A stretch of DNA of 64,000 nucleotides from assembly GCA_025765615.1 (NCBI GenBank), contig JAIVFJ010000178.1:1-64000 (forward strand), in the 5' to 3' direction. The stretch's first letter is position 1. Every line of letters begins with the position of its first letter. A program made the position numbers and the translations under genes. Positions 44,171 through 54,500 of this stretch are shown here, piece after piece. Under the pieces are notes generated by a model. The model had not been told where the DNA came from. It did not search any database and saw nothing but the letters and a program-made list of their open reading frames with translations. The stretch comes from Zopfochytrium polystomum (lineage: Eukaryota; Chytridiomycota; Chytridiomycetes; Chytridiales; Chytridiaceae).

Positions 44171-44700
44171 ACGAACAATTAGTATAAAACACCACAAAGA
44201 TCACTTCCTTCAGAAACGGACCAAGGACAAGGAGAATAATGCAGCGCATGGCGCCGCATGGAGGGCACGCATGGTGCAAGGGAAAAGTAGTGAGTTAGGC
44301 CCCAGGGTGGGGCACCAGTTAGATTTTCCTTCTTTCATTTTGCCGTTTTGGGCACCCTTTTGTTTTCCCTACCTTTTTGCAGTACTCTCCTCAGCAGTGC
44401 CTTCCTGATACGTTTCCTTTCCTTACCCTGCTACGGTTTTCCCAGATTGGTCAATTGGTTTGGGTTTTTCACCTGGGCAGTGGCGTTTTAAATTCTCTCA
44501 CTCAGTTTCTTTCTTTGAAGTAGTTTTGCTTTTAAAGGTGCTCCTGCAAGGGGGAGTGTTGGAATATGCCCTTGCGAGAGAAAATGGAAAAATCAATAGA
44601 AGAAAAAAACCTGACTTGTCACGCCCTTCTCGTCTGCTCCTCCCTCCCGAGATCGCGATCGCGCTTGAGGAGGTCGAATTTCAACAGGGGGAAGGTTTTC

Positions 44701-46082
44701 TTGGTTTTTCTTTTCTTTTTTTGTTTTTTTGTCTTTCAAACTTGGCTCCCCCCAACCGGCCTCGCCGCACACACCGCTGGTGCGGATAATTGTGGCTGGC
44801 TTGCTGAAAGACAAACCAAAAAAAGAGAAAATTTTTGTCCAAAAAGCGAGACGGTTGCAAGAAGGGAGCGACAGGAGAATGCATGCACACACACGTGCGC
44901 AAACGTGGGGGCATATTTCTTGGAAAGTCGACTGGCTCTTCTATATTTTATTTTATATGTAAGTACAGTGCTATTTATTATTTTACATTCCCTAGTTCTT
45001 TCCGACCGGGGCAAGTCAGGGAAGGGGCTTACAACTGCTAAATAGTAAAAGCAATATTAATAAATTTGCAATGAAATGTTCTTGTAATCGCACACGGGCA
45101 GGGCGTACCTTGGTTGGATCAAACGATCGAGGCGAAATCCTTCAGGCGGCGAGGTGCGGAGGCGGTCCCCTTGCGTGCACCTGCATGTGGCGCGTGCGGT
45201 TTTTGTTTTTGGTTGCGAAAGTCTCGCAATCTCTCTATCTCTCTCTCTGTCTGTCTCTCTCTCTCTCTCTTTCTCTCTCTTTCCCACACCATCACTCTCT
45301 CTCTCCGGACTGGTCAAGATTTCAAGGGAGCTGCAGTTTTTGGTGCTGGGCAAAGAGAGAGAACATGAATGCAAGCAGACAGACAAACAGAAGCTGTGGA
45401 TTGCAGCTGAGAGTGAGAGAGAGAGAGAGAGAGACAGACAGACGGAGGGACAGATAGATAGACAGACAGACGGACACAAGGTTTTATTAAGTTCTTTGGG
45501 TTTTTCCACTTTTTTTTTATCCAACCAGCGAGCCGACCAACCAGATCGCCAAAGCAGTTTCCATTTTGGGCGAACTGAAGAAAAAAGAAAAAGGAAAGAG
45601 GCGGCGACGCGCGACGCAATCGACCGCACGCGCGACTTCCTTGTTGGACGACGGACTACCCGGGCGGCGACGGCGAGGACGACAACGGCGGCGGCGGCGG
45701 CGGCGGCGAGAGGACGGTCGACGGACGGCGAGAGGACGGCTGAGAGGACGACCCGGGCGACGACGACGACGACGACGACCACGGTCGAACGGCGGACGGG
45801 GGCTGGGATCGATCGAGGCAGCTGGAGCAGACAGCAACGGCCAGCCAACAGCGGAAGAGAAAGCATTGTGCCTCAGCCCCACCCACCCAACCCATCCATC
45901 CCACCAGCCAGAGTCCCGAGACCCGAGACCAAGACCTTTTAGCTAGTAGCCGGCTAGTTGTTGCTATTGAGAGCGCACACAAAGCGCAACCCAAAAGAGA
46001 GGCATCCCTCCATTCCCCCCTCCGCTTCTTTCGCTGCAAAGCCCGGTTCAAAAGGGAGCACATTCCTCGCCCGCAATCACAA
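44701..46082. other. Intergenic, simple repeats, no gene
   Basis: Contains CT-rich arrays at 45230-45305, a GA/GACA run at 45413-45478 and GACGAC-type repeats near 45660-45785. The open frames across these have repeat-like composition. The stretch ends in the leader of the disordered ORF. Confidence 0.5.
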
Positions 46083-49010
46083 ATGGCGACGACAGCCGAG
46101 ACTTCCGGTACGACCTCGACGACGACGACGACAGCGATGAGCGCGAGGCTGCCCCAGTCTCACCCGCCGTCGCCACCGTCGTTGGCTGCGGCTGCGTCGC
46201 TTGCATCTTCACCACCCTCCCCGTTCTTGTCCGCTTTGCGACCCCCACCTCCGTTGTCGTCGTTATCATCGTCTTCGCAATCCTCTTCCTCTTATCCCTC
46301 CAGATCACCGCTTCCGCCACCGGAAGAGCTTCGCTATCATCACGCCGCAGCCGCTGCAAGTCCCGCATCGGCCGTCGGGACCCCAATGTCCTCGCCGCCG
46401 CCGCACTCATCCCCCTCGTCAACGACACCCCCCTCCTCGTCTCCCAGCTCTCCGCCGTCGTCCCTGTCCCCGCAGCATCAATTCTCTGCAGCATCGATCG
46501 CTCCTGCTCCTCAGATCAGGCCTGTTGATCGTGGCGTGCAATTCCACCCTTTCCAGCAGCAGCAGCCGCCGCAGCGGCCCCCTTCGCAGGGTCCGCAGCA
46601 GCAGCAGCAAATTCTGCCGCAGGCTCCGCAGGCAAAACTATACTATCATGATGCGTTTGCGAGAGACAAATTCTCTTCCACACAGCAAGGGCAGCAGCAA
46701 GGCTACCAGCAAGGGCAGCCGCAGCAGCAGCTCTATTCCCAAAACCCACATCATCATCACCTTCATGGCACTACTCAACAGCACCAGGGCCATGGCCCCG
46801 CCCGACTACCCTCTCCGGCATCGGGACAGTCGGCAAGCCGGCCTCCTCCCGTCGTGACGACCTCCAACGCCTCTGCCTCGCCGCCGTTCGAAATCTTGCA
46901 ACCTCAAGGCCGCCCGGCGGCCCGCGAGTTACAGATGCCCCACCTGCGGCCGTCGCTGCAGTCGAGCACACCCTACCTGACTCACACCGCATCCGCATCG
47001 CCAAACTCACCGTCCATCTGGCCGACCCCATCGGCGATGGCCTTGAACGCGCTGTCCAACAACTCCAACCCCTCCTCTCGCGCGGGAACGCCCGTGTTGG
47101 CGGCGCCGAGATCTTCGGTGCCTTCTTCAAACAACAACAATCCGCCGGACCTGGCAGACCCCTCCCAGCAGCAGCACCAGCAGCAGCAGGCGGTGGACCC
47201 GCGGAAGCTGGCGCGATCGCAGTCCACGGCGTCGCTCAGCCGCAACCCAGGCGCGGGGGCCGGCGCAGCAAGCTCCAACAAGATTGTGTTTATCGCCCTC
47301 CCTGCCCCGGTGCCCGGCTCCGGCGCGACGCGCCGGCCGTCGGCGCCTTCCGTCGGCGGCGGCGGCGGCGGCGGCGGCTCGCGGCTCCCGTCTTCAAACT
47401 CTGCAAACGCATCATCGCCGCCGGCGTCGTCCCAGTCCGCAGCGGCAACCGCTGGCACCAACACAACGCCCGCGTCTTCGGTCAAGGACTCGACCTCGTC
47501 CATCGGCTCGTCGGCACCGCCGTCGCCCCGCACGGAAGGCGCCACGCTGACGCCATCCACCACCGACGACACCCACTCGACGTACTCGACCTCGTCCGGA
47601 GCGCATTCGGCCCCGGCCACCCCGCCCACGGCGTGGACCGACCGTTTCACCGTGCCCGTCGACGACGAGTCCATCCCGCCCGTGCCAAAGCTTCCCGACC
47701 ACTTGGTCCTCTCAAACAGCACGGCCACCTCCGCTACCGCCACCAACAATATCAACAGCAACAGCGGCGGCGGCGGCGCCGCGGCCCTGTCAACGTTGCA
47801 TCGCGGCGCCGCGACGGCAGCTGGCGCGGCATCCCACCCGCCGCCGCGCGTCATGACCGCGCCCCCCATGACAGCGTCGTCTGTCTCCAGCGGGCTGACG
47901 ATGCTCCCGTCCTCGACAACGGGCGCCACGGCGCTGTCGTCCGCGGCCTCGTCGCCCTCCGCCTTCTCCCCGCCGGTCGTCTCGCCCGTCGTCGGCGCGT
48001 CGAGCCCGCGGCCCAAGCTGCACCTGCAGACCCCGTGGTGGGCCGTCTCGAACCCGCCCGCGCCGTTCACGGCCGGGCCGAACCCGGAGGCCGAGCTGTA
48101 CCAGCTGTACGACGTCGGCGGTGCGGCCGGCGGAGGCGGAGGGGGGGGGGAGTACCCGGTGGTGGCGACGGCGGTCGGGGGCGGCTCGCACGGGCGGCTG
48201 TGGAAGCGCGCGTCGTTTTCGTTTGGGAGCGGCGGCGGGGTGTACTCCGCTTCGGCGGTGGACGGGGGAGGTGGAGGAGGCGCTCCGACGTCTGGTGGCG
48301 GCGGCGGTTTTGGGCCCATGTCGAGCAGGGTGGCTGCCGCGCTCGAGTACTTTAGTGGAGGCAGCGGCGGCGGTGGCGCGGAGCAGCAGCAGTCGCACCA
48401 CCACCACCACCAGCAGCAGCAGCAGCAGCAACAGCAGCAGTACCAGTCGCCGCCGCTACGGCAGCCGTGGGAGTACGAAGGCGGGCCTGGAGCGCAGTGG
48501 AACGGGCGCGGGGCGCACAGTTTCGACCTGCTGCGGATGCGGGGGAGCAGCGGCAGCAGTAGCGGCGGCGGCGGCGGTGTCGTCGGCCGGCGACAGCCGA
48601 GCGTCAGCGGCCGCACGACGGCCGGGTCCCCGCTGTCACCGCAGTTTTACGACGACGGCGGCGTCGGCGGCGACTTCCAGCACCAGCAGTACCACCAGTA
48701 CCCGCACCAGTACCACGCGCAGGCGCCGCCGCTGACGCGGCCGTCGCCCCCGCCGGCGGGATCGTCTTCCTCCTCGTCGTCGTCGTCGGGCGGCGGCGGT
48801 GGTGGGGACGCGGGCACGACGGCGGCAGCGGCTGCGCTGAAGAGGGCGGGCAAGCTGTTTGGGCGGTGGCGCATGCGGCGCGGGATGTCGGTCAGCGGGA
48901 GTAGCACGGGGAGCAGCAGCAACAGTGGCGGCGGCGGCGGTGGCACGGTGCATCGGCGGCAGGGCAGCGGCGGGTTGGTGGCGCGCGAGGAGACGTCTAG
49001 CCTGTACTGA
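46083..49010 (+). CDS. Large disordered Ser/Pro/Gln/Gly-rich protein, unrecognised
   Basis: An uninterrupted frame of 975 codons from an ATG. Composition is extreme: Ser, Pro, Ala, Gly, Gln and Thr dominate, with poly-Q, poly-G and His/Gln runs (SHHHHHQQQQ type). No globular domain or signal peptide is seen. The C-terminus has a basic patch (FGRWRMRRGM) and ends REETSSLY. Short proline-containing patches such as PPVPKLPDHLVLSNS and PKLHLQTPWWAVSNP look more protein-like than the rest and could be binding motifs. It may be a regulatory scaffold; the reading frame is also favoured by GC-rich codon repeats, so reality rests mainly on its length. Confidence 0.5.
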   Translation: MATTAETSGTTSTTTTTAMSARLPQSHPPSPPSLAAAASLASSPPSPFLSALRPPPPLSSLSSSSQSSSSYPSRSPLPPPEELRYHHAAAAASPASAVGTPMSSPPPHSSPSSTTPPSSSPSSPPSSLSPQHQFSAASIAPAPQIRPVDRGVQFHPFQQQQPPQRPPSQGPQQQQQILPQAPQAKLYYHDAFARDKFSSTQQGQQQGYQQGQPQQQLYSQNPHHHHLHGTTQQHQGHGPARLPSPASGQSASRPPPVVTTSNASASPPFEILQPQGRPAARELQMPHLRPSLQSSTPYLTHTASASPNSPSIWPTPSAMALNALSNNSNPSSRAGTPVLAAPRSSVPSSNNNNPPDLADPSQQQHQQQQAVDPRKLARSQSTASLSRNPGAGAGAASSNKIVFIALPAPVPGSGATRRPSAPSVGGGGGGGGSRLPSSNSANASSPPASSQSAAATAGTNTTPASSVKDSTSSIGSSAPPSPRTEGATLTPSTTDDTHSTYSTSSGAHSAPATPPTAWTDRFTVPVDDESIPPVPKLPDHLVLSNSTATSATATNNINSNSGGGGAAALSTLHRGAATAAGAASHPPPRVMTAPPMTASSVSSGLTMLPSSTTGATALSSAASSPSAFSPPVVSPVVGASSPRPKLHLQTPWWAVSNPPAPFTAGPNPEAELYQLYDVGGAAGGGGGGGEYPVVATAVGGGSHGRLWKRASFSFGSGGGVYSASAVDGGGGGGAPTSGGGGGFGPMSSRVAAALEYFSGGSGGGGAEQQQSHHHHHQQQQQQQQQQYQSPPLRQPWEYEGGPGAQWNGRGAHSFDLLRMRGSSGSSSGGGGGVVGRRQPSVSGRTTAGSPLSPQFYDDGGVGGDFQHQQYHQYPHQYHAQAPPLTRPSPPPAGSSSSSSSSSGGGGGGDAGTTAAAAALKRAGKLFGRWRMRRGMSVSGSSTGSSSNSGGGGGGTVHRRQGSGGLVAREETSSLY

Positions 49011-51512
49011 AAGGCGGCGGGGCCGTACCTAACACGAGGCTCTACCTAACACGAGGCTCTTCCCCTGCTCCAAACCATCCCCCCAACCCCACCCCCGTTC
49101 GTGACCAAATTGCGCCCACTCTCATTAGCGGTGTCAAGGACCTAACCCCCCACGTATATCATCATCACCCCCCATCAACATCAAACATCTTTAAAATCAT
49201 CATCATATATCATATACTCTTTTTTTTTGACCTGGTTTGACTATGGAAGTCTCTCTGGTCTTGTATTTTTTTTTTTTTTCCTTCCCGGGAAAGTTGTGAA
49301 CCCTTTTGTTGTTTTTTCTTCTTCTTTCCCCATTTCTCTGTGACTGTGTGCTTGTTGCGTTCTGACGCTTCCATCTGTTATCAATCGTTGAAAGGGCTTA
49401 TCTCCCCACCGCCTCCAACTCTCTCTCCTTTCCCCTCTTTCCTCAGTTTCGTTCCCCGTTCAAGTGTGTTTGCTGGGTGGGTAGGGAAGTACTGTGGTAG
49501 GACCCGCGTGGCAAGCTGACTAGCGAGACTACGCAGGGGGGACCTTTTTTTTGTTCTGCTCTTTCTTTTTCTTTTTTTGGTCCTTGCAGGTCTTTTCGGG
49601 AAGCGCGGGACGCGTTGGGAGGTGGGGGGAAAAAAAATCAAAAACGATTTTTTTTTTTTCGCGGCTGCAAAGCAATGCCCTCTGGCTGACGTCAGCTTGG
49701 TCAGCAACTGTAGTATTTTATGAAATTAAAATCTCAAAAAATATAGGTTTGGTGACCTCAATTGACGTATTCCAAAATCCTAGCAAATCGATTTGCGCCT
49801 TGCCAGCCTATTTTTGTGATCAAGGGCACTCTGACTGTCAAACACAAAAATTGCAGTTTGTGCAGGACTTATGAGATTCTCAAGTATCTCCCTCAAGGTG
49901 TTAGTCATAGTGTACGCTCTTCAGCTCTCACTACTATGATTAAGTATGACACATGTCAATTTTATTTGAAAGTATGACATTTCAGAAAGAGGAATCAATT
50001 CTGGTCGTTCCCATAATTGTTATTAATTTTTCCGCTATGCAGATTTCATTTTAGTCTTGTAACATTGCCACTCATTAGTGCAATAAGAATGATAGTGAAA
50101 GAGCCATCTGGCTCCCTGGTTGTGTAAATCCTTATCTCTAGCGGTTTCTTGCTTGTCAGTGCTGCTTTGTCAATAATTTTCACCCAAACCTTCATTGATT
50201 AGATTTCCAAGTTTCTTTTCCCTTTTTCTGGAAGCCTGCAAGGGCCCCTTCGTCCCAGCCGTTGCAGGCTTGATACTGATTTGCATGAAGTTCACTTCCT
50301 GGCACCAAAGGCTTGGGGAGAACCTCTGACAGCCCATGATACAGATGTGTGCGGATGTATGTAGCAACCACGGAATACAAATGGATCGCTGTTGCCTTAG
50401 AGTTGACAGTATGGAGTCAAGGGTGGCATGGGATTGAGTTATGCCACATTCTTTCTGCGCCGGTGAGTGGTAAGGCTCGGCGGATCAGATAGGATAGGTT
50501 AAGACGCCCTTATCTGAAACCGTGCAAAAGCTAAAAACTGCTGACAGTAACCGAACCGGGACCACTTTTGCCGTATCTGTATCCTAACCTTAACTTTTCA
50601 ATAGTGTATTTGCTCCAACCCAAAGGTGAGGAATCTGCAACTTGAAAGTTGAAGGACTCATACAGAAGAGTAGAGACCCAGACAACTAAGGATATAATCA
50701 ACAAGGAAAAGGATGAAAAGACTGAATACAAGATGCAAAATCAATGCCTATTTAGCAAACCAGTGAGGGCAAATCGGAGGAGGGAGCGGGTTATAGATCG
50801 AGGACAAAGGCACATGGCAGTGGGAAAGCAGTAGTCTGAGACGTAAAAAGTGTCAACAAAAAACAAAAAAAGTGAAAAAAGAGAAAGTAAAGCACAACAA
50901 CAACAACTCAATCCTCCATCATCTTTGAGGGGGGCAGGGATTTGAACAAAGACTCTGGGCTCAGTTTTCGAGGTTTTTGGAAGACATCCAATGGTGAGCT
51001 AAGTTACTAACTTTAAGTCTGAGGTGGACAGAGTTTGAGGGAGATTTGGGGTGAAATATAGCATAATGGGAAGGAAAGAGAGACTGAGAGTATGTTTGTG
51101 TGTGGGTGTGTGTGTCTGTATGTTTGTTGTGCAGCCAGGCAGTAGTTTGGGCAAATATCAGCTGTTGTGAATACGGAGTGGGTACTGACTAGATTTAGCA
51201 AAGCCATTTCAGAATGTTACACGAAAATGTCGAGTACCACAAAAGAAAATAAGCAGAGCAAGACCTGTCGTAAAACTTCACATTGTTCATTGCAGTTCTC
51301 ATAATTTTATGTTCTGAATTCATAGGATTACCAGAATTCATGGCATGCAGCACTCTTGTCAATCAGAAAAGGCAAATCAATCAAAGCAGTCCAAAAACCG
51401 CTGCAGACCCTATTTGAAATATGAAATTGAAAAGAAGTCCCAGAGAAGAGAATAGGGTTGAAAACATAGTAAAAGAAACAAAGTTTGAAATTTTAACAAA
51501 CAATTGAAACAT
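49011..51512. other. Long intergenic stretch, nothing recognised
   Basis: The first 600 bases hold T-rich 3' DNA of the disordered gene. From 49.7 to 51.5 kb the DNA is AT-richer and open frames are under 70 codons. No tRNA, LTR or domain motif was found. Confidence 0.5.
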
Positions 51513-54500
51513 TCAGAACTGAATCAAAGCGCTTGAACCTACTCCCACAGCGAAGATAGACTTTTTAAAGAGAAGCTGAGTGTGTCCTCGTAGCTCATTT
51601 GGAAGCCAGCAGCAAACACCGCTGGGAATATCCGTGAACCAGACCCCAGAATGGACTACAAAGTCAAAAATCAAATTCCCACCGCGAACGCCTTTCCCTG
51701 AGGAGTATTTGCTGGAGAAGTGGTGTGCCAGCGTGGGAATATTCGGTGACTTTGAGGCAAGACCACCTCCCTCCATCTCGAACGAAATTTCCTTTTTGGA
51801 AAGAGTGGCAAGATCCAAGAAAAGCTTTTTTGTTGAAGAGAATTCGTCTAAAAGCACAAAGCGCCCATCAATACTGAATAGCGGCGAAAAGTCTGTGAGA
51901 AACCTTCGGAATCTGTGAAGCTCTTGTCCAGAGGATGCATCCCAAATTATGACTGTCCTGTCATCGCTGGCAGACACAACCAACTTCCCATCTGGGCTAA
52001 ATCCAACAACATAGACACGTAACGTGTGACCCTCCAGCCTGTGCAGCTCTTTGCCAGTGGGCACATCCCAAATTCTGACTGTCTTGTCGGCGCTTCCAGA
52101 AACGACATATTTTCCATCAGGACTGAATGCAACAGAACGGATCCATAGCCTGTGTCCTTTCAGCCCGCGCAACTCCTGCCCTGTGTTTGCATTCCAAATC
52201 CTGACAGTGTTGTCATCACCTCCAGACACTACAAAACACCCATCAGTACTGAAAGCTGCTGCGAAGACAAATTCTGTGTGTCCTTCAAGCTTGCGCAGAG
52301 CCTGACCAGTAGATGCATCCCAGATCCTGACTGTCTTGTCCTTACTTCCAGACACAATATAACGCCCATCTGGACTAATTGCTACAACATTCACCAACAA
52401 AGAATGCTCCTCTGATGAGGTGAGTTCCTGGCTGGATAACACAGAAGAGACATCCCAAATTCTGACATTTTGGTCCTGACTTCCAGATACAAAATACTGG
52501 CCGCTTGGGCTGAAAGCTGCAGACATGACACTCCTCCCATGTTCAGTTGGTTTTCCTGCTTCCTTGCCAGTGGCTGCATTCCAAAGCCTCAGAGTGTCAT
52601 CATTGCTTGCAGAAGCAATCAAACGCCCGTCAGGGCTGAATTTGACGTCTCTAACACAGTCTGTGTGCCCCTCCAGCCTCCTCAGCTCCTTCCCAGAGGC
52701 TGCATCCCAAATCCTGATAGTCTTGTCAAAACCTCCAGACACAACAAAACGTCCATCAGGGCTGAAAGACGCCGCATTAACTCCTTCAGAATGTCCTTCC
52801 AGCATTTGTATTTGCCGCGCAGTGGATGCACTCCATATTCTGACTGTTCCATCATCACTCCCAGACACGATGAACCTTCCGTCAGCGCTGAATGCAACAG
52901 ATTCAACTGCGTCAGTGTGCCCCACAAGCTTGTGTATCATCTGGCCGGTGAATGTTCTCCAAATTCGGACAGTGCGGTCTCCACCTCCAGACACCAGTAT
53001 CTGTCCATCAGGACTCAATTCTGCAGAGAGTACAGGCTCATCACTCGCCTGCCACTGCTGAAACTCTCGGCCAGTGGATGTACTCCAAACTCTTATTGTA
53101 GAGTCAGAGCCTGCAGTCACAACAAAAAGCCCATCAGGACTAAACACTGCAGAGAAGACTTCCTTTGAGTGCCCCACCAATTGGTGCAGCTCTTGGCCAG
53201 TGGATGCATCCCAAATCCTGACTATTTTATCATAACCTCCAGATGCAACAAACTGGCCATCAGCGCTAAAAGCCACAGTTAAAACCCAGTGACTATGTCC
53301 TTCTAAAACATTCACACATGGTGGCCACGCTTTTGGCTGGCCTTTCACCAGTCGAGGGCATGAAACAGTTGAAGGCACCTTGCCAACAAATGTCTTGTAG
53401 AATTCAGAGTTCAGTGGTGAGAATGGAACAGCTGTGAAGTAGACTTGCAAAGCTGACGATTTCAGTGGGGTGTGAAACTTTTGGGTAACTCTTTTCATAT
53501 CCTCCATGAGGATACGCACAGAGACCAGCTCTTCTGGCACAACTTTTCGGAGCTTTGCCATAGCTGGAATTACCAGATTCAGGCAGCTCATCAGGCTACA
53601 CGCCTCCAAATAGTGATGGCCGTGGGCTTCAAGGAAGGTTGCCAGTTCAGTGAGCAAACTTGGCTCAATCATCACGAGTGGAGTGCTCAACTTCAAGGGG
53701 GCAGTCTTCAAGTTTGAAGATGGCCCACCGAATGTCGATTGCTCCTGCTTCGCAGATGGTTTCTTCTTCCCAAAGCTCCATTTCTTTAAGCCAAAAAGCG
53801 GGGTTTTCTCCTTCGACACAGACTTCGCAATGGAGCTTTTTTGGCTTGATAAGTCAATGCTTGACATTTTATCTTCATCATCCCCATGTCCAAGAAGAGG
53901 AATGGCACCATCAATGCAGTGCTCCCAAAAATGCTTCACAGCATACTTCACTTGCTCAGAAATCCCCACTTCAACCCTCTCATCGAAATCTGGAATTTCT
54001 GAATGGAAACGTGAGAATGGAAGTTCGCAAATGTTGAACTTGAGTTTCTTGTCCATTGCGTGGATGCACAATCTTGCAAACTCTGAATGGCCTCCCTTCA
54101 GCTTTATCTGGATTGAGGGAATCTTGCACCGTGATGGGCTTGTAAGGTAATCCTTCACAGATTTGTGGAAGACCCTAATCTTCTTAGTCAGTTCATCAAG
54201 TAGCAGAATAGAATCAAGCATTCGGATGCATTGCTTCACATCATCAGTTTCCGTGTCTAGGAGAGACGCCATTGCTGAGGCAGTAAGAGGCTCGTACGCA
54301 AGCACAATCACTGACAGAACAGCATGCAGCAAGCCATCCAACTTTTTCGCTTCAGCAAACTGAAGCACGCCAGAAAAGATTCTGTCATACATTTTATCGA
54401 TGCTCCCATCCATCTTGTCCCCTTCAGGAAGGTGCTTGATCTGATCCAATGTGATCATTTCTGTCTCTGAACTCTGCAAGTAGTTGCATGCAGTCACAAG

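Larger units (their letters stand above)
39590..44700 (+). mobile_element. 5'-truncated copia element, family 2, with two nested insertions
   Basis: Starts inside the polyprotein linker between integrase and RT, runs through RT and RNase H, and ends at a 3' LTR start (TGTTGGAATATGCCC at 44557) preceded by the purine-rich CAAGGGGGAG. It is interrupted by a solo LTR (40462-40814) and by an unclassified insertion (about 41818-43570). No 5' LTR, gag or integrase is present. A second, more decayed relative lies at 29.7-31.7 kb. The LTR sequence is different from that of the element at 18982-25888. Confidence 0.85.

Noticed and set aside
46982..48616. 544-codon open frame antisense to the disordered ORF
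   Set aside because: It mirrors the codon repeats of the plus strand, is rich in Pro/Cys/Ala runs and lacks any domain; such antisense frames are expected in GC-rich repetitive genes.
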